10,317 nucleotides of DNA from Clostridiales bacterium (lineage in GTDB: Bacteria > Bacillota > Clostridia > Peptostreptococcales > Anaerovoracaceae), in the NCBI GenBank assembly GCA_012511395.1, contig JAAZGD010000034.1, positions 1-10,317 on the forward strand, given 5' to 3'. The position numbers were made by a program, and so were the translations under genes. Numbering within the stretch: the first letter of the stretch is position 1; every line of letters begins with the position of its first letter. The notes beneath the pieces are model-generated. The model was not told where the DNA came from and did not search any database. It saw only the letters and a list, made by a program, of their open reading frames with translations. Shown here in pieces: positions 1-6,708 of the stretch.

Positions 1-230
1 GCTTAGCAGTGACAGGAAATCTTTCCTTTGGCTCTAGGGATGAATTTAAGGAATATGTGGAAGGCTTGGGAGGAAAAGTCGTTTCCGCTGTTTCCAAAAA
101 TACAGATTACCTTGTAAACAATGATTCATCTTCTCTATCTTCAAAAAATGTTAAAGCAAGAGAGCTGGGTGTAAAAGTAATTACAGAGGAAGACTTTTTA
201 AATATTGTAAATGAGATGACAAAGGAGTGA
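1..230 (+). CDS. ligA: C-terminal BRCT domain of a probable NAD-dependent DNA ligase (partial, 5' end off window)
   Basis: The frame is open from the left edge (Leu-Ala-Val-Thr-Gly at bases 3-17), so the GTG at base 9 is an internal valine and not a start. The visible ~75 residues form one BRCT domain: a first strand ending in VTG, a GGKV turn about 20 residues later, SVSKNTDYLV-type sequence (here AVSKNTDYLVNND), then KARELGVKVITEEDF. This order is the hallmark of the C-terminal BRCT of bacterial LigA, which seals nicks in DNA using NAD+. The protein ends ~8 residues after the domain, as LigA does. The catalytic domains lie outside the window, so another BRCT protein cannot be excluded. The stop is TGA at 228-230, and the ribosome-binding site of the next gene lies inside the last codons, so the two genes are coupled. 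Confidence 0.78.
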   Translation, partial: LAVTGNLSFGSRDEFKEYVEGLGGKVVSAVSKNTDYLVNNDSSSLSSKNVKARELGVKVITEEDFLNIVNEMTKE

Positions 231-234
231 AGAG

Positions 235-1227
235 ATGCTTGATATCGGAAAGCTTCCCAGTGAGCTGCTGGAAAGATTAGTGTTTGACAACATTGGGTTT
301 AAAAGAGAGGAAGTTCTCATAAGACCCGGAATAGGTGAAGACTGTGCAGTGGTAGACTTCGGATCCTATGATTGTGTTTTAACGGCAGATCCAATAACTG
401 CGGCAGTAAAGGATATAGGGAGCTTGTCAGTTCACATATCATGTAACGATGTGGCTGCAAAGGGTGTTGAGCCCCTTGGCATTATGCTGGTCATATTGAT
501 GCCCAAGGGTTCCACTGAAGAGGACATAAAGGAAATAATGGCCCAGGCAGGAAATGCGGCACAGGAATTGAATGTGGAAATCATAGGAGGGCATACCGAG
601 GTAACTACTGCAGTTACAAAGCCTGTGATAGTGTCAACTGCCCTTGGCAGAGCTTTAAAGGGAAAAGTTCAGAATCCTGCTCAGATGGAAAAAGGAGATT
701 TACTTTATATCACCAAGTATGCAGGGCTTGAGGGAACGGGAATTATAGCAAAGGACAGGGAAAAGGAGCTTTCAGGCATCTTGAACAAGGAAGAACTGAC
801 TGAAGCTAAATCTCTTCTGGATCTTGTAAGCGTCGTGAGGGAAGGTGTAATCCTGGGAAAACTTGGTACTCACGGCATGCACGATGTGACTGAAGGAGGA
901 ATTCTTGGGGCTATATGGGAGATGTGCCAGATAGCGGGAAAGGGTGCTTTAATAAAGGCTGATGCGATACCTGTTAAGGAGGTTACAAAAAAAATCTGTG
1001 ATATTTTTGATATAGATTACTTAAGACTTATATCCTCAGGTTCCATGATGGTGGTGCTTTCTCCTGATGTAAAGGAGGAGGCAGAAACTGCGATGAAGGA
1101 GGCCTCCATTATTTTTACAAAAATCGGAACTGTTACGGAAAAGGGAATGGGTATTAAGCTGGATGTTGACGGAAAGATTAAGGAGGTGGAACCTCCCGGA
1201 GCTGATGAGATATATAAAGCTGTATAA
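235..1227 (+). CDS. AIR synthase-related (PurM/HypE superfamily) protein, substrate unknown
   Basis: A 330-residue protein with the two-domain PurM/HypE/SelD/ThiL ATP-binding fold. Visible motifs are GIGEDCAVV (32-40, the conserved G-x-G-x-D-x-A of the N-terminal strand), ADPI (51-54), a CNDVAAKGVEPLG helix start (70-82), IGGHTEV (117-123), and the second-domain signature HDVTEGGILGA (216-226), followed by SSGSMMV near residue 267. The family binds ATP and activates amide, carbonyl or phosphate groups. The length matches HypE, but the C-terminus ends ADEIYKAV and lacks the HypE C-terminal cysteine that carries the thiocarbamate/thiocyanate. No hyp or pur genes are nearby. It should therefore be called an AIR synthase-related protein and not HypE. 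The ATG start is set by AAGGAG at 222-227 with a 7-nt spacer. The gene sits 4 nt after ligA and is probably co-transcribed with it. Confidence 0.88.
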   Translation: MLDIGKLPSELLERLVFDNIGFKREEVLIRPGIGEDCAVVDFGSYDCVLTADPITAAVKDIGSLSVHISCNDVAAKGVEPLGIMLVILMPKGSTEEDIKEIMAQAGNAAQELNVEIIGGHTEVTTAVTKPVIVSTALGRALKGKVQNPAQMEKGDLLYITKYAGLEGTGIIAKDREKELSGILNKEELTEAKSLLDLVSVVREGVILGKLGTHGMHDVTEGGILGAIWEMCQIAGKGALIKADAIPVKEVTKKICDIFDIDYLRLISSGSMMVVLSPDVKEEAETAMKEASIIFTKIGTVTEKGMGIKLDVDGKIKEVEPPGADEIYKAV

Positions 1228-1234
1228 ATAAAAA

Positions 1235-1259
1235 AAAGGCAGTCAGAACGACTGCCTTT
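1235..1259. terminator. Bidirectional intrinsic terminator between convergent genes
   Basis: A perfect 10-bp inverted repeat (AAAGGCAGTC / GACTGCCTTT) with a 5-nt loop at 1245-1249. It lies 7 bases after the AIR synthase-like stop and 5 bases before the end of the convergent universal stress protein gene. Read on the minus strand, the stem is followed by a run of U from the A-tract starting at 1231. Read on the plus strand, it ends in UUU and a U-rich stretch. It should stop transcription from both sides, more strongly on the minus strand. Confidence 0.85.
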
Positions 1260-1264
1260 AATCT

Positions 1265-1702
1265 TTATCTGACAGTAAGCACAGAGCAATGAGCATTGTG
1301 CAAAACTTTCTGTGAAACTGAGCCTAGGAGCAACCTGCCAAATGTGCTTAAGCCACGGCTTCCCATTACTATTAAGTCGGCGTCAATTTCTTGAGCATAT
1401 TTGATAATCTCCTCTGCAGGGTCTCCTTCCAGCATTTCCTTGGATGCGCAATTACCGTTTAAGGAACACACCTTTTCTGCTGCTGCTTCCAAAATATCGG
1501 CTGCGGCTTCCTTGCTTGCTTTTCTCAGACTCTCCACCATATCGCTGGGAATATAAGGATTTTTAGATGGAGTTGTATGGACCGGCAGTGCCACTGTAAC
1601 TACGTGCATTTCCACATTCTTGGTAATTCCAAACTCGATAGCTTTTTCAATAGCACGAAGAGAGGACTCAGAGCCATCCACAGGTAATAATACTTTCAAC
1701 AT
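1265..1702 (-). CDS. Universal stress protein, UspA family (ATP-binding type)
   Basis: A 145-residue single-domain protein, the normal length for a stand-alone USP. It begins MLKVLLPVDGSESS, the conserved first strand and Asp of the family, and ends DLIVMGSRGLSTFGR then LLLGSVSQKVL. The motif G-x2-G-x9-G-S (residues 114-128) is the nucleotide-binding signature of ATP-binding USPs such as MJ0577. These are cytoplasmic dimers that bind ATP and are linked to stress or energy-starvation survival; the specific role here is unknown. The ATG start is supported by AGGAGG on the minus strand (1710-1715) with a 7-nt spacer. The gene is transcribed away from the leucine operon, has its own promoter, and shares a terminator with the convergent gene. 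Confidence 0.95.
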   Translation of the reverse strand: MLKVLLPVDGSESSLRAIEKAIEFGITKNVEMHVVTVALPVHTTPSKNPYIPSDMVESLRKASKEAAADILEAAAEKVCSLNGNCASKEMLEGDPAEEIIKYAQEIDADLIVMGSRGLSTFGRLLLGSVSQKVLHNAHCSVLTVR

Positions 1703-1758
1703 GATTAAACCTCCTATTATGATAAATATAGTGAAGTAGATCCGTATCGCTTCAAATT

Positions 1759-1787
1759 ATGTTATTTCTGTTATACCCACAAGTCAA
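1759..1787 (-). promoter_or_regulatory. Sigma-A-type promoter of the universal stress protein gene
   Basis: On the minus strand, TTGACT (1782-1787) is followed after 17 nt by TAACAT (1759-1764). The -35 matches consensus at 5 of 6 positions and the -10 at 4 of 6, with ideal spacing. Transcription would start near 1752 and give a ~50-nt leader before the ATG. This is inferred from sequence only. Confidence 0.6.
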
Positions 1788-1827
1788 TGATTTTCAACAG
1801 TTTTTTAATTATTAGTGAAAAATCATT
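1786..1827. repeat. Imperfect inverted repeat between the two divergent promoters
   Basis: AATGATTTTCA (1786-1796) is mirrored by TGAAAAATCATT (1816-1827), with one extra A in the second arm and a 19-nt AT-rich spacer. One arm overlaps the -35 box of the universal stress protein promoter, and the other lies ~20 nt upstream of the leu -35. It could be an operator, but in such AT-rich sequence it may also be chance. Confidence 0.35.
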
Positions 1828-1842
1828 AAAAATCTGATATTT

Positions 1843-1861
1843 ATTGTTGACAAACAACAAT
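1843..1861. repeat. 7-bp perfect inverted repeat overlapping the leu -35 box (possible operator)
   Basis: ATTGTTG (1843-1849) and CAACAAT (1855-1861) flank the five bases ACAAA. The TTGACA -35 box (1847-1852) is embedded in the left arm and centre. A dimeric regulator bound here would occlude RNA polymerase. No known operator consensus is recognised, so its function is an inference from position only. Confidence 0.4.
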
Positions 1862-1875
1862 TCTTTAGTTATATT
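1847..1875 (+). promoter_or_regulatory. Sigma-A-type promoter of the leu operon
   Basis: TTGACA (1847-1852), a perfect -35 box, is followed after exactly 17 nt by TATATT (1870-1875), which matches the -10 consensus at 5 of 6 positions. The start is expected near 1882, just before the GAAGAAAGTA sequence at the beginning of the T-box leader. This gives a leader of ~255 nt before leuA. Confidence 0.8.
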
Positions 1876-1881
1876 TAGTCG

Positions 1882-2118
1882 AAGAAAGTATATAAAGTTG
1901 CGTTGAAGGGAATAAACTGTTTAGAAATTCATCTAAAGAGAAGGGTGCCAAGTGGTGAAAGCACCTGATGAAGGAAACATGTGTCTCACCCCGGAGCAGA
2001 ACCAAAGGAGAGGACATTCCCCTTTAAAAAGGGCGATGTCAACAAGAGTGGTACCGCGGAAGCTTAATCAGCCTTCGTCTCTTGATTTTATGAAAAAATA
2101 GGAGATGAAGGTTTTTTT
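1882..2118 (+). promoter_or_regulatory. T-box leader riboswitch (probably tRNA-Leu responsive) of the leu operon
   Basis: The diagnostic T-box sequence AAGAGTGGTACCGCGG lies at 2044-2059. Stem I is visible: TTCATC (1928-1933) pairs with GATGAA (1967-1972), and GGTGC (1944-1948) pairs with GCACC (1961-1965) around the distal loop, with the conserved AGAGA segment beside it. A further stem pairs GACAT (2013-2017) with ATGTC (2036-2040). The probable specifier codon is CTC (Leu) at 1985-1987, just before ACCCCGGAG, where specifiers usually sit. Leucine agrees with the downstream genes. In the antiterminator, AAGAG (2044-2048) pairs with CTCTT (2079-2083). The competing terminator follows at 2072-2118. 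In this family, uncharged cognate tRNA binds the leader and stabilises the antiterminator, so the operon is expressed when leucyl-tRNA is short. The specifier is inferred, not modelled in full. Confidence 0.93.
2072..2118 (+). terminator. Regulated intrinsic terminator of the T-box leader
   Basis: CCTTCGTCTC (2072-2081) pairs with GAGATGAAGG (2102-2111) over 10 bp with one G-U pair, closed by a 20-nt AU-rich loop and followed by seven U (2112-2118). Its 5' arm overlaps the bases needed for the antiterminator (2079-2083), so the two structures exclude each other, as expected for a T-box switch. Confidence 0.9.
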
Positions 2119-2136
2119 ATTTAAAAGGAGCAAGGT

Positions 2137-3834
2137 ATGAGAAATTACAGAAAGTACAAAACAGGTTATTATATGCCTCCCGTCTGTGAAATGGAATGGG
2201 TAAAGAAAGAGAGAATTCAGGAGGCTCCAAAGTGGTGCAGCGTAGATTTACGTGATGGAAATCAGGCCCTAATAGTTCCCATGAGCCTTACAGAAAAGCT
2301 GGAATACTTTAAGTTTCTTGTAGACATAGGCTTTAAGGAAATTGAGGTGGGGTTTCCTGCGTCCTCGGAAACTGAGCATGATTTTGTAAGAGCTCTTATA
2401 GAGAATGATTTAATCCCTGATGATGTAAGAATTCAGGTGCTTACTCAATCAAGAGACCATATAATTAAAGAAACCTTTAAGTCTTTAAAGGGTGCAAAGA
2501 AAGCCATAGTCCATCTTTACAATTCCACATCCCATGCTCAAAGAGAGCAGGTCTTTAAAATGGGGAAAGAGGAGATAAGGGATATTGCAGTAAAGGGTGC
2601 CAAGCTTTTTAACAAGTATCAGAAGGAAATGGCAGACACAGATTTTCAATTTCAGTATTCACCCGAAAGCTTTACGGGAACTGAAATGGAGTTTGCTCTT
2701 GAAATATGCAACGCTGTAATCGATATATGGAAGCCTTATCAAAAGAATAAAATAATTATTAATCTGCCTGCCACAGTTTCCATGTCCATGCCTCATGTAT
2801 ATGCCTCACAAATAGAATACATGTGTAAGAATCTTAACCATAGAGAGGACCTCATAATCTCACTTCATCCTCATAATGACAGAGGAACTGCAGTTGCAGA
2901 TTCCGAGCTTGGAATTCTTGCAGGTGCAGACAGAATAGAGGGCACATTGTTTGGTAACGGGGAGCGTACAGGGAATGTGGATATTGTAACCTTGGCCATG
3001 AACATGTTTTCCCACGGTGTGGATCCAAAGCTGGACTTTTCAAATATGCCGGAAATTGTAAGGATGAGCGAGAAGTATACCAACATCCCTGTGCATCCAA
3101 GGCAGCCCTACGGCGGGAAGATGGTATTTGCCGCATTCTCAGGTTCACATCAGGATGCTATCTCAAAAGGTATGAAGTGGAGAAGGGATAAGAAGGTAAG
3201 AAGGTGGACAGTTCCATATCTTCCCATCGATCCAAAGGATGTGGGCAGAGAGTATGAGGCAGATGTTATTAGGATTAACTCACAAAGCGGTAAGGGCGGG
3301 GTTGCATATATCCTGGAGGAAAACTACGGGTTTATAATCCCTGAAAGGATGAGACAGGAGGTAGGTTATTTAATTAAAGACCTGTCTGATAAAAAGCATA
3401 AGGAGCTGACGCCCTCTGAGGTTGAAAAGGCTTTCAGAAAGGAATACGTGAATATAGTAAGGCCCATAACTATTAATGAAGCCACCTTTAAAAAGAATAA
3501 GGGGGAAAAGAAAAGTACGGCCATGAGTGTTTCACTGGATGCCAATATCAAAGGCAAGGATTACCATTTGGAAGCTTCGGGAAATGGAAGACTGGATGCT
3601 GTAGCCAATGCTCTTAAAAGCAGCCCTTATCCGTTTAACTATAACTTCGTCACATATTTGGAACATGCCATGGAACAGGATTCGGATTCAAGAGCTGCTT
3701 CTTATGTGGCAATATCGGATGAAACAGGAAGAGTGTCTTGGGGTGTGGGAATTCATGAGGACATAGTGACAGCTTCCATCAATGCTTTAGTTACTGCTCT
3801 TAACAGAATGGATAATAACAATCATTTCATTTAG
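2137..3834 (+). CDS. leuA: 2-isopropylmalate synthase (long, LeuA2-like form)
   Basis: A 565-residue enzyme that condenses acetyl-CoA with 2-ketoisovalerate, the first committed step of leucine synthesis. The TIM-barrel catalytic domain shows SVDLRDGNQAL (35-45, catalytic Arg and metal-binding Asp), EVGFPASSETE (70-80), LHPHNDRGTA (243-252, metal-binding His pair) and FGNGERTGN (272-280). A linker region carries NSQSGKGGVAYIL (381-393). The C-terminal leucine-sensing regulatory domain begins near residue 445 and contains the GNGRLDAVANAL helix (482-493). The N-terminal extension (MPPVCEMEWVKKERIQEAPKW) and length match the actinobacterial/yeast-like group of LeuA and not the shorter ~510-residue form. 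The start is fixed by AAGGAG at 2125-2130 with a 6-nt spacer. First gene of the leuACDB operon under T-box control. The TAG stop directly follows NNNHFI, where the family normally ends. Confidence 0.97.
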   Translation: MRNYRKYKTGYYMPPVCEMEWVKKERIQEAPKWCSVDLRDGNQALIVPMSLTEKLEYFKFLVDIGFKEIEVGFPASSETEHDFVRALIENDLIPDDVRIQVLTQSRDHIIKETFKSLKGAKKAIVHLYNSTSHAQREQVFKMGKEEIRDIAVKGAKLFNKYQKEMADTDFQFQYSPESFTGTEMEFALEICNAVIDIWKPYQKNKIIINLPATVSMSMPHVYASQIEYMCKNLNHREDLIISLHPHNDRGTAVADSELGILAGADRIEGTLFGNGERTGNVDIVTLAMNMFSHGVDPKLDFSNMPEIVRMSEKYTNIPVHPRQPYGGKMVFAAFSGSHQDAISKGMKWRRDKKVRRWTVPYLPIDPKDVGREYEADVIRINSQSGKGGVAYILEENYGFIIPERMRQEVGYLIKDLSDKKHKELTPSEVEKAFRKEYVNIVRPITINEATFKKNKGEKKSTAMSVSLDANIKGKDYHLEASGNGRLDAVANALKSSPYPFNYNFVTYLEHAMEQDSDSRAASYVAISDETGRVSWGVGIHEDIVTASINALVTALNRMDNNNHFI

Positions 3835-3838
3835 ACAG

Positions 3839-3877
3839 ATGGGATTACCGACTATGAATACGGCTATGACTCAGTAA
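3839..3877 (+). other. Displaced leuC N-terminus: 12-codon reading frame ended by an in-frame TAA
   Basis: The frame from ATG 3839 reads MGLPTMNTAMTQ and then TAA at 3875-3877, followed in the same frame by I-L-A-K-S-G-N of leuC. Low-molecular-type LeuC proteins usually start like MGMTxTxKILAK, so this is the native leuC start with the Lys/Glu codon replaced by a stop; AAA to TAA or GAA to TAA is one base change. It begins 4 nt after the leuA stop. No clear Shine-Dalgarno sequence precedes it, so initiation would depend on coupling to leuA. Besides a nonsense mutation or a sequence error, it could act as a mini-cistron whose ribosomes restart at TTG 3881. Confidence 0.7.
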
Positions 3878-3880
3878 ATC

Positions 3881-5128
3881 TTGGCAAAAAGCGGGAACTT
3901 GCCAGATGTGAAAGCGGGGCAGCTTATTATGGCGGAGCTGGATATGGTTTTGGCAAATGACATTACGGCGCCTGTAGCAATAGATGAATTTGAAAGCCAC
4001 GGCTTTACAGATATTTATAATAAGGAGAAGGTGGCCCTTATAATGGATCACTTTACTCCCAATAAGGATATTAAGGCGGCACAGCAGTGTAAGAAATGCA
4101 GAGTTTTTGCCAAAAGGATGGATATTACAAACTTTTACGATGTGGGGGATATGGGAATAGAGCATGCCCTTCTTCCCGAGAGAGGTTTGGTGAAGCCTTC
4201 GGAGGTTATAATCGGCGCAGATTCTCACACCTGCACATATGGAGCTTTAGGAGCTTTCTCTACCGGAGTGGGAAGCACAGATATGGCAGCCGGCATGGCT
4301 ACAGGGAAAGCCTGGTTTAAGGTGCCGGAAGCTATAAAGGTGGAGCTAACAGGAAGCTTGAACAAAGGTGTAGTCGGAAAAGACGTAATACTTACCTTAA
4401 TAGGCATGATTGGAGTGGACGGAGCCCTTTACAAGTCACTGGAGTTTCAGGGGGAAGGTATTAAGAGCCTAACTATGGATGACAGACTTACCATATGCAA
4501 TATGGCCATAGAGGCCGGGGCAAAAAATGGAATATTCCCTGTAGATGAAGTTACAGTAGCTTACCTCAATGACAAGGTGAAGGAACCTTATGAAGTTATG
4601 GAAGCAGATTCTGATGCTGTGTATTCCGATACTGTAAAAATAGATTTAGGTGATATAGTTCCTGTGGTGGCACTGCCACATCTGCCATCGAACACAAAAC
4701 CTGTTAAGGATGCTAAAGGTATTAAAATAGATCAAGTTGTAATAGGCTCCTGCACCAACGGAAGGCTCAGCGATATGGAACAGGCTGCCTCTGTTTTAAA
4801 GGGCAGAAAGGTACATCCTGATGTAAGGTGTATTGTCATACCTGCAACCCAGAAGGTCTTTAAGGAGTGTATAGAAAAGGGCTACATGAATATTTTTCTG
4901 GATGCGGGCTGTGTGGTTTCCACTCCCACCTGCGGTCCATGTTTAGGTGGACATATGGGAGTTTTGGCCCATGGTGAAAGATGTGTTGCCACCACCAACA
5001 GAAACTTTGTGGGAAGGATGGGTCATCATACATCAGAAATATATTTATCAGGCCCCTTGGCAGCGGCATCCTCCGCGGTCCTGGGAGAAATCGGATTCAT
5101 AGATGAAAGGAGCAAGGATAATGATTAA
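3881..5128 (+). CDS. leuC: 3-isopropylmalate dehydratase large subunit (N-terminus interrupted upstream)
   Basis: The 415 residues from TTG 3881 cover nearly all of an aconitase-family LeuC of the short (~420 residue) type, which together with LeuD isomerises 2-isopropylmalate to 3-isopropylmalate. Visible are DHFTPNKD (56-63), GADSHTCTYGALG (112-124), GSCTNGR (289-295) and TPTCGPCLG (348-356). Cys291, Cys351 and Cys354 are the expected [4Fe-4S] ligands; TTNRNFVGRMG follows at 371-381. The body is intact. The start is the problem: the in-frame ATGs at 3839, 3854 and 3866 are cut off by TAA at 3875-3877, so TTG 3881, without a Shine-Dalgarno sequence, is the first usable start. If translated from there, only ~14-16 residues outside the catalytic motifs are lost, so activity by reinitiation is possible. 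The 3' end overlaps leuD by 8 nt. Confidence 0.93.
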   Translation: MAKSGNLPDVKAGQLIMAELDMVLANDITAPVAIDEFESHGFTDIYNKEKVALIMDHFTPNKDIKAAQQCKKCRVFAKRMDITNFYDVGDMGIEHALLPERGLVKPSEVIIGADSHTCTYGALGAFSTGVGSTDMAAGMATGKAWFKVPEAIKVELTGSLNKGVVGKDVILTLIGMIGVDGALYKSLEFQGEGIKSLTMDDRLTICNMAIEAGAKNGIFPVDEVTVAYLNDKVKEPYEVMEADSDAVYSDTVKIDLGDIVPVVALPHLPSNTKPVKDAKGIKIDQVVIGSCTNGRLSDMEQAASVLKGRKVHPDVRCIVIPATQKVFKECIEKGYMNIFLDAGCVVSTPTCGPCLGGHMGVLAHGERCVATTNRNFVGRMGHHTSEIYLSGPLAAASSAVLGEIGFIDERSKDND

Positions 5129-5618
5129 GGGAAGGGCCCATGTGTTTCCTGACAACGTGGATACAGATGTAATAATTCCTGCAAGATACTTAAACACTCA
5201 GGATAAAAAGGAGCTTGCCTCCCATGTAATGGAGGATATAGACAAAGACTTTGTGAACAAGGTTAAAAAGGGAGATGTAATTTCTGCGGGTTGGAACTTC
5301 GGCTGCGGCTCTTCAAGAGAGCATGCGCCTATTGCCATTAAGGAAGCAGGCGTTTCAGCAGTCATAGCTAAAACCTTTGCAAGAATCTTTTACAGGAATG
5401 CCATAAATATAGGACTTGCCATAATAGAGTCTGAGGAAGCAGCCTCTGATATTGAAGAGGGGGATGAAATAGAAATAAACTTTGATTCAGGTGAAATTGT
5501 GAATGTGACCAAGGACAAGGTTTATAGAGGGGAACCTTTCCCAGAGTTTATAAAAGCCATTATTGAAAAGGGCGGACTCTTAAATTACTTGAAAGAAGGC
5601 GGCAGTGATGGAATTTAA
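5121..5618 (+). CDS. leuD: 3-isopropylmalate dehydratase small subunit
   Basis: A 165-residue swivelling-domain subunit that completes the LeuCD isomerase. It shows DNVDTDVIIPARYLN (11-25), NFGCGSSREHAP (59-70, the substrate-binding loop signature) and FARIFYRNAINIGL further on. Its length is normal for the short prokaryotic LeuD. I chose ATG 5121 over the in-frame ATG at 5103 because AAGGAG at 5107-5112 sits 8 nt before 5121, and because relatives start right before the KGRxHVF strand. The gene overlaps the end of leuC by 8 nt (ATGATTAA) and the start of leuB by 11 nt, so translation of the three is likely coupled and keeps the two subunits balanced. Confidence 0.96.
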   Translation: MIKGRAHVFPDNVDTDVIIPARYLNTQDKKELASHVMEDIDKDFVNKVKKGDVISAGWNFGCGSSREHAPIAIKEAGVSAVIAKTFARIFYRNAINIGLAIIESEEAASDIEEGDEIEINFDSGEIVNVTKDKVYRGEPFPEFIKAIIEKGGLLNYLKEGGSDGI

Positions 5619-6681
5619 AATAGCGGTAATTAAAGGAGACGGTGTGGGACCTGAGGTTATGGATGAGACCTTGAAGGTGATGGATAAAATTGCATCAAAA
5701 CATTCCCACAAATTCCATAAAGAATTTTATATAGCGGGAGGAGTTGCCATAGATGAGAAAGGCACCTCATTGCCTTCGGAAACATTAAAGGGAGCAAAGG
5801 AAAGTGACGGCGTTCTTTTAGGTGCAGTAGGCGGCCCTAAATGGGATAATTTAAAAGGTGAGGAAAGACCGGAAAAGGCTCTTTTAACCTTAAGAAAGGA
5901 ACTGGGACTTTATTCAAATCTGAGGCCCTGTATCCTTTTTCCTCAGTTAAAGGGCGCATGCCCTTTAAAGAAGGAACTGGTGGAAGAGGGTGTTGATCTT
6001 TTAGTCATAAGGGAGCTTACAGGGGGCATATACTTTGGAAAGAAGGGGACCAGAACAAGCGGAATGGGAATCTCCGCCTTTGATATAGAGGAGTATTCAG
6101 AGGAAGAGGTAAGAAGGATTGCCCGGACTGCTTTTAAAATGGCAGGGGTGAGAAAGAAAAAAGTAGTAAGCGTAGATAAGGCCAATGTGCTGGAAAGCTC
6201 CAGACTGTGGCGAAGAGTAGTAAATGAGGTTCACGAAAACTATAAGGATGTGGAGCTCTCCCATATGTATGTGGACAATATGGCTATGCAGCTCATTAGG
6301 GACCCGAGGCAGTTTGATGTAATCCTTACCAATAACATGTTTGGCGATATTCTTTCCGATGAAGCAAGCCAGATAACAGGATCCATAGGCATGTTGCCTT
6401 CAGCAAGCCTGGGGGAGAAAAACTTTGGAATGTATGAGCCTGTTCACGGTTCTGCACCTGATATAGCTGGAAAAGATATTGTAAATCCTTTTGCCTGTAT
6501 CTTAAGTTTTGCAATGATGCTCAAGTATTCCTTCAACCTTCAAAAGGAAGCCTCTGAGGTGGAAAAAGCAGTGGGGAAGGTGCTTTCCGACGGCTACAGG
6601 ACCAAGGATATATTTGAAGAAGGAAGAGAGCTTATAGGTACTAAAAGAGCAGGTGACCTTGTTTTGGGTGCCCTTGACTAG
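5608..6681 (+). CDS. leuB: 3-isopropylmalate dehydrogenase
   Basis: A 357-residue NAD+-dependent beta-hydroxyacid oxidative decarboxylase that converts 3-isopropylmalate to 2-ketoisocaproate, the third step of the leucine branch. Visible are VIKGDGVGPEV (7-17), GAVGGPKWD (72-80), the substrate arginines in LRKELGLYSNLRP (95-107: Arg96, Arg106), RELTGGIYFG (135-144: Arg135, Tyr142), Lys191, the Mg2+ aspartates Asp223 (YVDNMAMQL), Asp247 and Asp251 (NMFGDILSDE), and the NAD-binding EPVHGSAPDIAG (277-288). Family length is normal. ATG 5608 is preferred over the adjacent GTG 5605, because an AGAAGG at 5594-5599 gives an 8-nt spacer. It is the last gene of the leu operon. No terminator follows, and the promoter of the SRP RNA lies over its final codons and TAG stop. 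Confidence 0.97.
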   Translation: MEFKIAVIKGDGVGPEVMDETLKVMDKIASKHSHKFHKEFYIAGGVAIDEKGTSLPSETLKGAKESDGVLLGAVGGPKWDNLKGEERPEKALLTLRKELGLYSNLRPCILFPQLKGACPLKKELVEEGVDLLVIRELTGGIYFGKKGTRTSGMGISAFDIEEYSEEEVRRIARTAFKMAGVRKKKVVSVDKANVLESSRLWRRVVNEVHENYKDVELSHMYVDNMAMQLIRDPRQFDVILTNNMFGDILSDEASQITGSIGMLPSASLGEKNFGMYEPVHGSAPDIAGKDIVNPFACILSFAMMLKYSFNLQKEASEVEKAVGKVLSDGYRTKDIFEEGRELIGTKRAGDLVLGALD

Positions 6682-6702
6682 CAGATGACTTCAACTTATA
6701 AT
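6674..6702 (+). promoter_or_regulatory. Strong sigma-A-type promoter for the SRP RNA, overlapping the leuB stop
   Basis: TTGACT (6674-6679) and a perfect TATAAT (6697-6702) are separated by 17 nt. The -35 box includes the first base of the leuB stop codon (6679-6681). Transcription would start near 6709, which coincides with the 5' end of the SRP RNA as judged from its terminal helix. Agreement between promoter and RNA end makes this a solid call. Confidence 0.85.
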
Positions 6703-6708
6703 TAACTT

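Noticed and set aside
9..230. A complete small BRCT protein starting at GTG 9
   Set aside because: The frame is open to the window edge, and the residues before the GTG (Leu-Ala) continue the first BRCT strand, so this is the end of a longer gene.
235..1227. Naming the AIR synthase-like gene hypE
   Set aside because: The essential C-terminal cysteine motif of HypE is missing and no other hyp genes are present.
1786..1806. Possible CodY-type operator near GATTTTCAACAG upstream of the leu operon
   Set aside because: Compared with the AATTTTCWGAAAATT consensus it has about five mismatches, including the second half, so it is not supported.
3845..4228. 127-codon open frame on the minus strand opposite the start of leuC
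   Set aside because: It lies fully antisense to a conserved gene, has no family resemblance and no ribosome-binding site, and is a by-product of leuC codon composition. The same holds for the antisense frames over leuA, leuB, dnaX and ybaB.
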